Of a stretch of DNA of 64,000 nucleotides, positions 7,066 through 16,277 are shown piece by piece. The notes below the pieces were generated by a model. That model was not told the origin of the DNA, searched no databases, and worked only from the letters and a program-made list of their open reading frames with translations. Where the stretch lies: contig NZ_CP028940.1 in assembly GCF_013307205.1 (NCBI RefSeq), forward strand, positions 670,647 to 734,646, given 5' to 3'. Numbering within the stretch: position 1 is the first letter of the stretch; each line of letters opens with the position of its first letter. This stretch comes from Polynucleobacter arcticus (GTDB taxonomy: Bacteria; Pseudomonadota; Gammaproteobacteria; Burkholderiales; Burkholderiaceae). Made by a program: the position numbers and the translations under genes.

Positions 7066-8538
7066 ATGTCGAAACATCAGCAATACGACCGCTCCGATTT
7101 AGCCAGAATTGCCGCCATCGTCATGGAAGAAAAAGGGCTTGAGCCTAGTTTTTCTAAAGAGGTTCATGATCAACTGGATTTAATTGTTTCACCTGGACAG
7201 GATTTAGACCCCTCCATTCAAGATCTTTCAGACCTTTTATGGTGCTCTCTCGATAATGATGATTCAAAAGATTTAGATCAGTTAACAGTATGCAGCGATG
7301 CAGGAAATGGCAATCATAAAATTTACATCGCCATTGCCGATGTCGATGCGCTCATCAAAAAAGATACTCCGATTGATGATCATGCTAAACACAATACAGC
7401 CTCGGTTTACACGTCCGCACGGATTTTCCCGATGCTGCCAGAAAAACTCTCTACTAACCTGACCTCCCTCAATTTTAATGAAATCAGGTTAGCTTTAGTT
7501 ACCGAGATTGTTGTGGGTAGTAAAGGAGAAATTCTGGGCTCCACAATTTATAGAGCAAAAGTATGCAATAAAGCGAAGTTAGCTTATGACGCCGTATCAG
7601 CCTGGATCGAAGGCAAGGGTGAAATGCCAGCCGCCATGGCTGATGTACCTGGCATGGATCTGCAAATCAAAATTCAAGACGAAATTGCACAACGATTACG
7701 CCTGAAACGGCAACGAGCTGGATCATTACAACTAGAGATATTTCAACCGAAAGCCGTATTTGAGGGTGATCGGGTGATTGGCATTGCCGAACAAGAACAT
7801 AACCGAGGAAGGCAGCTCATTGAAGAGTTCATGATTGCAACCAATGGATCTACTGCCCGCTTTCTACTCAAAAAAGGTATTCCCTCTCTACGTAGGGTGG
7901 TTCGCAGTCCAGACCGATGGTTACGCATTGTTGAGCTAGCCAAGCAATATGGAGAGGTATTGCCCAATGAAGCAAGCTCCAGAGCCCTCTCAGAATTTTT
8001 AGCCAAACGCCACCAAGCAGACCCTCTGCGCTTTCCTGACCTATCCTTAGTCGTTGTGAAACTCATGGGGCCCGGAGAATACGTATTAGAGCAACCGGGA
8101 GCCACTCCAATTGGTCACTTTGGATTAGCGGTGCAAGATTATATGCACTCCACCGCGCCCAATCGACGGTACCCCGATTTAATTACTTTACGTATGCTCA
8201 AGAGTGCCATTAATAATGAGCCTAACGCATATGAAACTCAGGAACTCTATGCACTAGCGCTTCACTGCACTACACAGGAAGATGCCATCCGTAAAGTGGA
8301 GCGCAGAATGCGTAAATCAGAAGCAGCCCTATTCCTAGAACCTTTCATCGGTAAGGATTTCAATGGCGTTATTACTGGTGTGACTCCGAACTATGGATGG
8401 GTCAGGATTTTTAATCCACCCGCCGAAGGCATGCTGGTGAAGCTTCCTCGTGATGCATTTATCGGCAATAAGGTCCGGGTAAAACTAACGTCAACCAATG
8501 TTGAAATGGGGCACATCAACTTTATGCTAATTGCTTAA
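7066..8538 (+). CDS. RNB-family (RNase II/R-like) exoribonuclease
   Basis: This 490-residue protein is built around an RNB catalytic domain (about 50-370) that degrades RNA 3' to 5'. The metal-binding acidic cluster SLDNDDSKDLDQ is at 61-72. Other conserved blocks are IYIAIADVDALI, FPMLPEKLSTNLTSLN and the late STAPNRRYPDL. The C-terminal 60 residues resemble a small S1/OB-like RNA-binding end (GWVRIFNPPAEGMLVKL). N-terminal cold-shock domains, usual in RNase R, are absent. This fits the short RNase II-like subgroup found in betaproteobacteria. It is convergent with the downstream PAS-GGDEF gene, 17 bases apart. Confidence 0.9.
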   Translation: MSKHQQYDRSDLARIAAIVMEEKGLEPSFSKEVHDQLDLIVSPGQDLDPSIQDLSDLLWCSLDNDDSKDLDQLTVCSDAGNGNHKIYIAIADVDALIKKDTPIDDHAKHNTASVYTSARIFPMLPEKLSTNLTSLNFNEIRLALVTEIVVGSKGEILGSTIYRAKVCNKAKLAYDAVSAWIEGKGEMPAAMADVPGMDLQIKIQDEIAQRLRLKRQRAGSLQLEIFQPKAVFEGDRVIGIAEQEHNRGRQLIEEFMIATNGSTARFLLKKGIPSLRRVVRSPDRWLRIVELAKQYGEVLPNEASSRALSEFLAKRHQADPLRFPDLSLVVVKLMGPGEYVLEQPGATPIGHFGLAVQDYMHSTAPNRRYPDLITLRMLKSAINNEPNAYETQELYALALHCTTQEDAIRKVERRMRKSEAALFLEPFIGKDFNGVITGVTPNYGWVRIFNPPAEGMLVKLPRDAFIGNKVRVKLTSTNVEMGHINFMLIA

Positions 8539-8555
8539 AAAGAGTAATCAGGGGC

Positions 8556-9926
8556 TTAATTTTGAGCTTGGTAAAGTTGCACCTTATTGCCACCAGCATG
8601 TTTAGCGTCATACATTGCACTGTCAGCGGTTTGAATGATTTCATTCGATAACTCATGCCCTGCAAACATCGACAAACCGATACTTGCTGATCCTTGGTGG
8701 TCAATGGAGCTTTTGCCTGATACATCTTGCCTCTCGAAGATAAAAGGCTTGCCCAGAGCAATACGGATTTTTTCACAGACCATTAATGCATCTTTTTTTG
8801 CAGCAGACTCATCTTTTCCAAGAGGTGACAATAGAACTGCAAACTCATCTCCCCCAATACGGGATACGGTATCCATCTCCCGCACGCAAGCAGTGATTCG
8901 TTTCGCTGCTTCTATCAGACATAGATCTCCAAACTCATGTCCATGTTGATCATTTGAAGACTTGAAATGATCTAAATCAATATAAATCAATGCGCCATAG
9001 AGCGAATTTCTACGATTTACAGTCAGGGCTTGACTAAGATGATCTTCTAAGAGACGCCGGTTAGCCAACTTGGATAGTGGATCGAATAATGCGAGCGCCT
9101 TGAGCTCATCACCTAAACGCACTTTCTCAGTAATATTACGCTGCACTGAAACCCAGTGAGTAAACCATCCCCGCTCATCAGCAACAGGCGTAATGCTGAG
9201 CTCCACCCAAAATTCTTGACCAGACTTTGTGTAATTAAGCATCTCGACTTTAATAGGCTTCCAGTTAATTAATGCCTCATGAACAAGATGCATAGTCGCA
9301 GGATCTGACTTGAGCCCTTGAAGAAGACGCGGTGAGCTGCCGATGATTTCTTCACGACTATATCCAGTCATTCTCTCAAAAGCATCATTTACATAGATTG
9401 TGCGTGGCCCCGGAAAGCTAATAGGCTCGCCCTCTGTCACCATCACCACATCATTCGTATGGTTGAGGCAAATTTCTAAAAGCTTTAAGCGATTTTTATC
9501 TAGTATTTGCTGAGTAATATCTCGGGCGATTTGAGAGGCGCCTACCACTTCACCCTTGGAATTGCATATCGGAGATACTGTCACTGAGACATTGATATGC
9601 GTATCGTCCTTACCTATACGGACCGTTTCAAAATGACTAACGCGTTCACCTGCCTTGATCCTTTTGAGAATCGAAATTTCCTCATTTCTAGATTCAGGTG
9701 GAATGAGGATATTCATTGACTGTCCGATAGCCTCATTCGCTCTATAACCAAAGATTTGTAGAGCCCCAAAATTCCAGCTCGTGATGACTCCATCTAAATC
9801 TGTACTAATAATAGCGTCATCAGAATCATCGACTATAGCGGCCAATTGACGTGTCGCAACATGCTCTATAGCTTCCTGGTCTAAAAAGCATGGAGATAAG
9901 GAGGCTTTGTGATTGTCTCTAGGCAT
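8556..9926 (-). CDS. PAS-PAS-GGDEF diguanylate cyclase
   Basis: This 456-residue soluble protein has two PAS domains (about 25-140 and 150-270) and a GGDEF domain (about 280-455). The active site GGDEF is at 358-362. An I-site REMD (349-352) lies five residues before it, so the enzyme should be active and feedback-inhibited. The second PAS domain has a LOV-like line GSSPRLLQG, but the photoactive cysteine of true LOV domains (GxNCRFLQG) is missing, so flavin-adduct photochemistry is not expected. The start is the ATG at 9926. The next gene upstream, terC, points away. Confidence 0.93.
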   Translation of the reverse strand: MPRDNHKASLSPCFLDQEAIEHVATRQLAAIVDDSDDAIISTDLDGVITSWNFGALQIFGYRANEAIGQSMNILIPPESRNEEISILKRIKAGERVSHFETVRIGKDDTHINVSVTVSPICNSKGEVVGASQIARDITQQILDKNRLKLLEICLNHTNDVVMVTEGEPISFPGPRTIYVNDAFERMTGYSREEIIGSSPRLLQGLKSDPATMHLVHEALINWKPIKVEMLNYTKSGQEFWVELSITPVADERGWFTHWVSVQRNITEKVRLGDELKALALFDPLSKLANRRLLEDHLSQALTVNRRNSLYGALIYIDLDHFKSSNDQHGHEFGDLCLIEAAKRITACVREMDTVSRIGGDEFAVLLSPLGKDESAAKKDALMVCEKIRIALGKPFIFERQDVSGKSSIDHQGSASIGLSMFAGHELSNEIIQTADSAMYDAKHAGGNKVQLYQAQN

Positions 9927-10355
9927 ATCATTTTACGAATGATGGTGTGTGTATTCCCTTAATAATTATAAGAGATCTAAAGTCTACTTAAAGATTTAAC
10001 CCACCTTCATTCAAAATAAACGCTGAATAGCCTAATCCCTGATATGTAAGGCTGTTTTCCAATCATCGAAACTGTGACTGCTCCACATCTTGCTGCTTCG
10101 AGGCTTATCTATTGGTTTTTTATTGCAGTACCCTCTTTTGCAAGTTTGGCAATTTTTTACACTACTGATCTCTTCTCGTGTAGAACTTCATTTTCGACTG
10201 AATTTCATCTAAATATCTCGGTAGCTCCAGTCAGCAATAATGCAATCCAAGAGCTCAAATATTGCCGACGCTTTTATTCAGTGCATGACTTTCTTACAGA
10301 AGCATCTAGCATTGCATAAATTGAAGGTGTCGTTAGATAATAGTAATAAGCAGTT
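9927..10355. other. Intergenic region between divergent genes
   Basis: This 429-base gap separates the leftward PAS-GGDEF gene and rightward terC. An 81-codon frame from a GTG at 10074 has no ribosome binding site and no recognisable protein character, so it is not called. No strong hairpin or repeat was seen. Confidence 0.4.
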
Positions 10356-11153
10356 ATGTTCGACCAACTAAGAAGAATCAACCGTACTACTATGGAATTT
10401 AACTGGCTTAATCTAGATATGCTTTTTGCGTTTATCACGCTCACTGCCCTTGAGGTAGCGCTGGGGATAGACAATATTATTTTTATCAGCGTGCTTGCAA
10501 ATCGACTTCCAAAAGAACTGAGAAGTCGTGCCAGACGGTTTGGTCTACTCTTTGCACTTGCTACCAGGATAGGACTGCTACTCAGCCTTTCCTGGGTAAT
10601 TTCTCTCAATTTCCCGCTTTTTACCGTCTTTCACAATGAAATTTCTGGAAGAAAACTAATTCTATTTTGTGGCGGCCTATTTTTGCTCTGGAAAGCAGCC
10701 CGAGAAATTTATCTCGAAGTTGAAGCTCCAGAAACATTATCCAAATCTACCAAGCAGCTAGAGGTTGCCAATATTACACAAGCTCAAAAACGTCGTCTTC
10801 TTTGGGGAGCCATACTGCAGATAGGCATGCTTGATATGATTTTCTCGCTCGATAGCGTCATAACAGCTGTAGGTTTAGTCAATCAAATTGGAGTTATGAT
10901 TTCAGCAATTTTGGCGTCAATCGTCATCATGCTGTTGGCAGCCAAAACGATAGGTGATTTCGTAAGCCGTCACCCTTCTATTAAATTGCTAGCACTGTCA
11001 TTTCTAATCGTTGTTGGGGTAGTACTCATCTCCGAAGGAATGGATGTAGTAATACCCCGCTCTTACGTATATTTTGCAATGGCCTTCTCGTTGCTAGTAG
11101 AGCTACTGGCAATCAGGTCAAAAACAAAGAAACAAACCCAGTTTACCGATTAA
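10356..11153 (+). CDS. TerC/Alx-family integral membrane protein
   Basis: This is a TerC-family protein of about 253-265 residues with around seven membrane helices. The family signature LTALEVALGIDNIIFIS and the later LGMLDMIFSLDSVITA-type block (here IGMLDMIFSLDS) carry the paired acidic residues in the membrane. Family members are implicated in metal (notably manganese) homeostasis and co-translational metalation. The 10356 ATG adds 12 residues. The ATG at 10392 (MEFNWLNLDML) matches the usual family start, though neither has a strong ribosome binding site. It is convergent with the stress-protein gene at 11173. The family is certain, but the precise substrate is not. Confidence 0.92.
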   Translation: MFDQLRRINRTTMEFNWLNLDMLFAFITLTALEVALGIDNIIFISVLANRLPKELRSRARRFGLLFALATRIGLLLSLSWVISLNFPLFTVFHNEISGRKLILFCGGLFLLWKAAREIYLEVEAPETLSKSTKQLEVANITQAQKRRLLWGAILQIGMLDMIFSLDSVITAVGLVNQIGVMISAILASIVIMLLAAKTIGDFVSRHPSIKLLALSFLIVVGVVLISEGMDVVIPRSYVYFAMAFSLLVELLAIRSKTKKQTQFTD

Positions 11154-11172
11154 AAAGTCTCAAAGAAATGGG

Positions 11173-11613
11173 TTAATTTAGAATCAAAACCGGTACTTTG
11201 CTATGCAAAATAACCTCATGAGCTTCGCTTCTCAAAAAGAGCCCTTTGATTCCGTCTCTTTTATGAGAGGCCATGGCGATCACGTCAGCCTTAGATTTTT
11301 TCGCAGCCTCAATAATCCCATCTGAAGCATTAGGGTGATAAATATGCACCTCACCAACCTCGAGCTGACTGCCAATCAATTTTTTCGCTTTTACAAAAAG
11401 CTTATTGGCAAAAGCCTCACAGTATTTTCTATACTCAATTGGAGATATTGCCAAGACCGATTGAATTTCTGAAGAAGAATATGGAATGATGGGGTTAGAA
11501 ACATAAGCAATCGTAATTTTGGCCCCATCATCTTTAGCCAGCTTAATCGCCATCCTTACCTCTGCTTTTGTAAGAGAATCTCCGTTGATTGGAACTAAAA
11601 TATTTTTAAACAT
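11173..11613 (-). CDS. Universal stress protein (UspA family)
   Basis: This 146-residue single-domain Usp begins MFKNILVPINGDSLT and ends VILHSKVPVLIL. The nucleotide-binding region reads ASHKRDGIKGLFLRSEAHEVI. The G-x2-G part is present, but the following G(S/T) of ATP-binding members is replaced by RS, so ATP binding is uncertain. A GGGAGG ribosome binding site lies 5 bases before the ATG. It is the last gene of a leftward group of four (12607 to 11173) containing a metal-binding-like mini-protein and a membrane protein, which suggests a stress-linked operon. Confidence 0.92.
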   Translation of the reverse strand: MFKNILVPINGDSLTKAEVRMAIKLAKDDGAKITIAYVSNPIIPYSSSEIQSVLAISPIEYRKYCEAFANKLFVKAKKLIGSQLEVGEVHIYHPNASDGIIEAAKKSKADVIAMASHKRDGIKGLFLRSEAHEVILHSKVPVLILN

Positions 11614-11651
11614 GAAACCTCCCTATCAAATGACTCCGAATAATTTTGATT

Positions 11652-11870
11652 TTAAGACTCATCCAAATTGAGGCTGGCTCGATAACCCTGCTGATTAATG
11701 AAGTGAATGAGATCTTCTGACTGATCAATCGATCTTGCAATCTGCACATGCCCAGATTCCCAGTCTACGTGAATGCTCTGGATATCACTTAATGGACTTA
11801 GTGCTTTTTTGATCACCTCAATACAGGATGCCGATGAGATACCCTGCACATCTAAATTAATTGTTGCCAT
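11652..11870 (-). CDS. HMA-like mini-protein with one metal cysteine
   Basis: This 72-residue protein has the beta-alpha-beta-beta-alpha-beta layout of CopZ-type heavy-metal-associated domains (INLDVQGISSASC, IEVIKKALSPLSDIQSIHVDW, LIHFINQQGYRASL). The usual GMxCxxC loop is GISSASC, so only the second cysteine remains. Copper transfer by the normal two-cysteine mechanism is therefore unlikely. It starts five bases after the upstream membrane-protein gene, whose last codons provide an AAAGGA ribosome binding site, which indicates translational coupling. It may have kept the fold for another ligand. Confidence 0.8.
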   Translation of the reverse strand: MATINLDVQGISSASCIEVIKKALSPLSDIQSIHVDWESGHVQIARSIDQSEDLIHFINQQGYRASLNLDES

Positions 11871-11875
11871 ATTAA

Positions 11876-12343
11876 CTATCCTTTAAGAGTCTGTTTATCG
11901 TCTATACCTACTGCAGACTGTCGAACCAATTTCACACCATCTATAAAATTCAAACCAAGCAAGATTAAGATGATGACGTCAAAAATATACTCAATTCCTT
12001 GCGGTACAAAATAGAGCCAGTCTAGTCTCTCTGTTTGAGCATGAAGGCTTAACAGATAGGAGATAGGCAAAAGAACCAAGGTGGCAATGAGTAAAATCCA
12101 AATCATTCTTTTTTTCTTAGCTTGAATGATATTTCCTTGTCTTTTTTTGCTAAGCACCAATCCATAGATTGCAGTAAGACTTAAGGTAAGCACTAAAAGT
12201 AGCATACCCTGCAAGGTTAACGCCTTCACCTCTGAAATAATCTCCTGCGAATACCACAGTTCAGATACCAGAGATGCCAAAAGAGAGGCAAACACGAGAG
12301 TTAGGGCAATCGTGCCAAACATGGCGTGAAGGACTGTTTTCAT
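11876..12343 (-). CDS. Four-helix membrane protein, unknown function
   Basis: This 155-residue protein has four hydrophobic segments at roughly 8-28, 43-63, 80-102 and 115-138. No catalytic motif or family name is recognised. A basic loop (SKKRQGNIIQAKKKR) separates helices two and three, so both loops there are probably cytoplasmic. It sits between an 84-residue soluble protein and the HMA-like protein in the same leftward operon, with gaps of 9 and 5 bases. A role alongside stress or metal response is suggested only by neighbours. Confidence 0.8.
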   Translation of the reverse strand: MKTVLHAMFGTIALTLVFASLLASLVSELWYSQEIISEVKALTLQGMLLLVLTLSLTAIYGLVLSKKRQGNIIQAKKKRMIWILLIATLVLLPISYLLSLHAQTERLDWLYFVPQGIEYIFDVIILILLGLNFIDGVKLVRQSAVGIDDKQTLKG

Positions 12344-12352
12344 AACCAGCGC

Positions 12353-12607
12353 CTACTCCCTGAGGGTAATTAATCCATCATCTCTGATCGCGACATGATC
12401 CCTAATGAGGCCATTCAATGCAAATCTGACCATCCTAAAGCAGACCTCAGGGGGTTCATCCAGCTTCATAGAAGCTTCTCGAATGAGCGCCTCCTCTTCC
12501 CAGCCCAGGATATCCCCCTCTTCCTCTAGGATAGATATCAATATTTCCCTAGGGGTTAGATCCCCATGTCTCAGATGAATGCCGGATTCTATCTGTTGGT
12601 GTCGCAT
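12353..12607 (-). CDS. Small acidic hypothetical protein, first gene of stress operon
   Basis: This 84-residue soluble protein is rich in Glu and Asp, with helical stretches (PREILISILEEEGD, WEEEALIREASMKL). No family is recognised. The ribosome binding site AAGGAGGT five bases before the ATG is the strongest in this part of the window and fixes the start. It heads the leftward group 12607-11173. The C-terminus (AIRDDGLITLRE) looks like a short beta hairpin. The protein is likely real from its start signal, spacing and composition. Confidence 0.75.
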   Translation of the reverse strand: MRHQQIESGIHLRHGDLTPREILISILEEEGDILGWEEEALIREASMKLDEPPEVCFRMVRFALNGLIRDHVAIRDDGLITLRE

Positions 12608-13013
12608 AGTGACCTCCTTTTCCTATTCGGAACATCAATATTGCAAAGGCAAATTGGTAAGAAAGATGCCCTTTAATTATGCTCCCACCCCTCTTTTCTT
12701 TGCAATCACTATCAGTGAATTCGTTATCTGTGGGTAAAAAATCAATAAATCCAAGCTATACATCCGTGTAAAGCAATGTAATGTTCAAAGAGCACCTGAT
12801 TGCAAACTATTCATGGCTTTAAACTGGCTTATATTCAATGAGCGGATCAAAGATGCGCAGTAACCACGCTCTTGGTTGATGCTAGAGAAAACACCCTGAA
12901 TTACCTCTTCACTTGACGGCTCATACCGACGATATCCTCAGATTTAAGCTGCTGGCGCCCAACTTTTCTTGCGAGGTCCGCCTTGATGATCCAATGCTGA
13001 GACAGCAGCTTTG
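12608..13013. other. Intergenic region between the stress operon and cheB
   Basis: About 406 bases contain no supported gene. The right half includes a minus-strand open stretch without a start (ending near 12900) directly downstream of cheB, too short to name. It should contain the promoter of the 12607 operon, but no clear -35/-10 pair was picked out. Confidence 0.4.
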
Positions 13014-14087
13014 CTAACGGCCGTATAAGGTCTTTAGGCTTGGTAGTTTATTTAAATAGTGCGGAATATCAGTTGCCGACAATACTTCGCAAACCACCCC
13101 CAATTCAATGGCCGCTGCTGGCATTCCGAAAATCACACAGGACTCCTCATCTTGCGCAATAGTATCTCCGCCCTCGTCAAAAATAGCTTTCATACCCTGA
13201 GCTCCATCTCGACCCATGCCACTGAGAAGTACGCCAACAGAACTACTGCCATAGATTTTTGCTGCCGAAAGAAGTAGTTGATCAATACTCGGACAATAAA
13301 TTTCACCTGCAATTGGTTCCGTTAATACAAAGGATCCGTCATGGGCAAATGTCAGGTGCATTCGCTCTGGGGGAAAGTAAACATGTCCAGGCATTGGCAT
13401 GCCCCCTGCTTTAGCCACTTCAAATGTCAGATTGGAAATGCCACGAAGCCAAGTGATCATCCCATTGATGAAACCCAGGCTAATATGCTGAACACAGACA
13501 ATGGGGACTGAAAAATCACGCTTAAGGTTGAGAAATATTTTCTCAAAGGCTTGAGGGCCTCCAGTTGAGGCCCCAATCACTACCACCCTAGTCGGCACAA
13601 TCCTGGGTACAAAGCATTTTGCGTCTCGGACAGGCAAAGCCTTTGAGGGCCTCTTGTTTATATACTTCACACCATTGAGAATGCAAATTTTATCGACTAA
13701 TTTGAGGCCATCTTCTTGCCCAATGACACCCCCGGTTGCTCTTGGCTTAAACATCACATCGAGCGCACCAGCCGAAAGTAGCTTGAAAATGTTATCGACC
13801 TGATCGGGTTGTACCGAAATGCTTAAAACTAAAATTGGGCATGGAAAGATTTTCACTGCCTTTTGAATAAATTCAAGACCATCCATTACTGGCATGTGAT
13901 AGTCAGTACAAATCACATCTGGTTTTAGTTTAGGAAGCAATAAAAGTGCTTCCGCACCGTTTGTCGCCGTTCCAATAACAACTATACGAGGATCAGCATT
14001 CAGAACGGATTTGATAATATGCAACTGCAATGGTGAATCTTCAACTAGCATTACCCGAATTGGAATCGATTGATCATTGCTTGACAT
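13014..14087 (-). CDS. cheB: CheB protein-glutamate methylesterase/deamidase
   Basis: This 357-residue protein has an N-terminal receiver domain (about 10-130; LVEDSP, phospho-acceptor Asp in CTDYHMPVMDG) and a C-terminal CheB esterase domain (about 175-350). The catalytic triad is visible as Ser in VIGASTGGP, His in VQHISLG and Asp in SGMGRDGAQG. It removes methyl groups from chemoreceptor glutamates after phosphorylation by CheA. It is the last gene of a five-gene leftward operon and starts 13 bases after the cheA stop, with AAGGA before the ATG. Its target is presumably the MCP encoded two genes upstream. Confidence 0.95.
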   Translation of the reverse strand: MSSNDQSIPIRVMLVEDSPLQLHIIKSVLNADPRIVVIGTATNGAEALLLLPKLKPDVICTDYHMPVMDGLEFIQKAVKIFPCPILVLSISVQPDQVDNIFKLLSAGALDVMFKPRATGGVIGQEDGLKLVDKICILNGVKYINKRPSKALPVRDAKCFVPRIVPTRVVVIGASTGGPQAFEKIFLNLKRDFSVPIVCVQHISLGFINGMITWLRGISNLTFEVAKAGGMPMPGHVYFPPERMHLTFAHDGSFVLTEPIAGEIYCPSIDQLLLSAAKIYGSSSVGVLLSGMGRDGAQGMKAIFDEGGDTIAQDEESCVIFGMPAAAIELGVVCEVLSATDIPHYLNKLPSLKTLYGR

Positions 14088-14100
14088 AGATCCTTACCCC

Positions 14101-16269
14101 CTAAATTAGTCTAGCAATTGAATCAAGTAATACAGTTTGATCAAAATCTGATTTGGAAATATAAGCATCAGCCCCAACATCTAAACCCCTCCGTCTATCG
14201 TCCTCGGAGGCTAAAGAGGTCACTAGAATGATAGGTATATCGGCAAATTTACGGTTAGACCGAATCTTTGCAGCTAACTCTAGGCCATCCATATTAGGCA
14301 TCATGATGTCAGACACAATTGCATCAAAAGATCGTGAATTCAATAAATTCCAGGCATTAAGCCCATCTACCGCTGTCACCACTTCGTAACCGGCCGCCTC
14401 TAGAATACGTTTTTCCTGAATACGCGTCACAATACTGTCCTCAACCAAAAGCAGAGACTTTGCTTTGACAGAGCTGGCTATAGGACTTTCAAGCACAGAT
14501 TGATCTGAAGTCATTTTTTGATGAGTCTGTCGAACTGTTTTTGCTAAATCGCTTGCATTGAGAACTGCACACACTAGACCGGAATCCAAAATAGTCACGC
14601 CGGAGATATTGCGCAAGCGTTTGATGGGAGGAGGGGGCGCCTTTAAAACAATGTCTTCTTCATTATGCAATTCATCAATAATCAGTCCAAAACTGAAATC
14701 AGCAACCCGAATGACAACGCAAACTGTGGCTAATCCAGGATCAACTGGTTGTAATGATCTTTCCAATAAAGTTCCCAATCGATTGACGGTAATAATTTCA
14801 TCGTTATGATAAAAACACTGCCGATCCTCACGTACTAAGAGCTCCTCCGGCTTAAGAATCTTAGAAAAGTAAATTGCCTCACAAGGTAAAGCATAGTTTT
14901 CGCCCCACTCACGCAAAATCATCACACGAGTTGATGTGAGTGATACTGGCAGATTCAAGGTGAAAGTCATCCCTTTACCAGTTACCGATTCAATTGCCAA
15001 AGTTCCGTGCATCCGCTCAACCGATGATCTCACTACATCCAACCCGACACCCCGACCTGATATATCGGTAATCATCTTATTGGTTGAAAACCCAGGGGTC
15101 ATCAAAACATTTTTGAGTTGAGTCTCGTCCAAGCCTATAGCTTGCTCATCAGTAAAAATATGACGCTTTACCGCCTGTTGGCGTATCGCCTCTAAATCCA
15201 AACCTTTGCCATCATCAATCACATCGAGTCGAACATGATCAGCATCTTGGCTCACTTTAATCAGAATTTTTCCAACAGGAGGCTTACCGTTATTAATCCT
15301 TACCTCTGGGAGCTCAATACCGTGATCCACTGCATTGCGTAACATATGCATGAGCGGAGACTTCATTTCCTCAATAATGCGTTTATCTGCTACCGTGCCT
15401 TCACCCTCAAATACCAAATCAACTTGTTTATTGACTTCGGCTGCCAGATCATGAACCATGCGAGGAAATTGCTCTAATAACGTTGAAATAGGCAGCAAAC
15501 GCAAACTTTGAATTTCACTCTCAATTTCTTCAGTAATGACATTTAATCTGCCAGCATCCTCAGCGAGCTTTGAATGCATTAACTGCATCTCTTTTGCCCA
15601 CTGCTCGGATTCAATTTCTTTGTTTTGAAGCTTATTAATCATGTCACTAAATTCAGCCTGCCAACGCAGAATACGACTTCGACTAACTACCAACTCCGCA
15701 GCTTGACTGAGTAGAAAATCCAGTTTTTTTGCATCCACCCTAAGCGTATCAATGCGAAAGTCGAGAGAATTTGAACGGCCATTGATCACTGAGTCTGTCT
15801 TTGGTTGTGGTCGAGCCTGAAAGGCCGCAGGAATGCTTGCCGCTTGATGCCTCCCCTCGATTTGCGCAGCCACTGTTGTAGAAACAAGCTCGGATGGGGT
15901 CTGCTGAGTGCTTTCGATTTGATTTAAACCTTGTGGAATAACATCTCCGACAGCCTCAGCCACCATCGTTCTAATACGATCTAAAGTTGCCAATTGAGGC
16001 TTTACTATCTCAGCTGTCACTGCCAAGTTACCAGCCCTTACCGCCCCAAGCATATCTTCAACCGTATTTGCTAGCCCTTGTATTTCAATTAGCCCTAGCA
16101 TTCTGGCTGAGCCCTTGAGGCTATGGGCTTCGCGAAAGATTTCCTGAATTAATGCCTGATCATTCGGAGTCTTCTCAAGCTGCAAAAGACCCGCATCTAG
16201 CTTTTGTAAATGCTCCGCACTTTCTATCTTAAATAGCGCGCTAAGCTCAGCATCTTCAATCGTAGCCAT
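14101..16269 (-). CDS. Hybrid CheA histidine kinase with C-terminal receiver (WspE-like)
   Basis: This 722-residue kinase has an Hpt domain (phospho-acceptor His49 in REAHSLKGSARMLG), a linker, and a dimerisation/ATPase core with the N box NAVDHGIELP, G1 DDGKGLD and G2 GRGVGLDVV. A CheW-like domain and a C-terminal receiver (LLLVEDS, Asp in VSDIMMPNMDG) follow. CheA fused to a receiver is the architecture of WspE, FrzE and PixL rather than flagellar CheA. The C-terminal receiver may act as a phosphate sink or local output. It starts 8 bases after the MCP gene. No flagellar genes or separate CheY lie nearby, so surface sensing or c-di-GMP control is more likely than swimming. Confidence 0.93.
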   Translation of the reverse strand: MATIEDAELSALFKIESAEHLQKLDAGLLQLEKTPNDQALIQEIFREAHSLKGSARMLGLIEIQGLANTVEDMLGAVRAGNLAVTAEIVKPQLATLDRIRTMVAEAVGDVIPQGLNQIESTQQTPSELVSTTVAAQIEGRHQAASIPAAFQARPQPKTDSVINGRSNSLDFRIDTLRVDAKKLDFLLSQAAELVVSRSRILRWQAEFSDMINKLQNKEIESEQWAKEMQLMHSKLAEDAGRLNVITEEIESEIQSLRLLPISTLLEQFPRMVHDLAAEVNKQVDLVFEGEGTVADKRIIEEMKSPLMHMLRNAVDHGIELPEVRINNGKPPVGKILIKVSQDADHVRLDVIDDGKGLDLEAIRQQAVKRHIFTDEQAIGLDETQLKNVLMTPGFSTNKMITDISGRGVGLDVVRSSVERMHGTLAIESVTGKGMTFTLNLPVSLTSTRVMILREWGENYALPCEAIYFSKILKPEELLVREDRQCFYHNDEIITVNRLGTLLERSLQPVDPGLATVCVVIRVADFSFGLIIDELHNEEDIVLKAPPPPIKRLRNISGVTILDSGLVCAVLNASDLAKTVRQTHQKMTSDQSVLESPIASSVKAKSLLLVEDSIVTRIQEKRILEAAGYEVVTAVDGLNAWNLLNSRSFDAIVSDIMMPNMDGLELAAKIRSNRKFADIPIILVTSLASEDDRRRGLDVGADAYISKSDFDQTVLLDSIARLI

Positions 16270-16277
16270 GAAATTTG

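Noticed and set aside
10074-10319. 81-codon frame upstream of terC
   Set aside because: GTG start without a ribosome binding site, odd composition and no recognisable protein character.
12855-13013. Open minus-strand stretch after cheB
   Set aside because: No start codon in frame and no family; possibly a gene remnant but not supportable.
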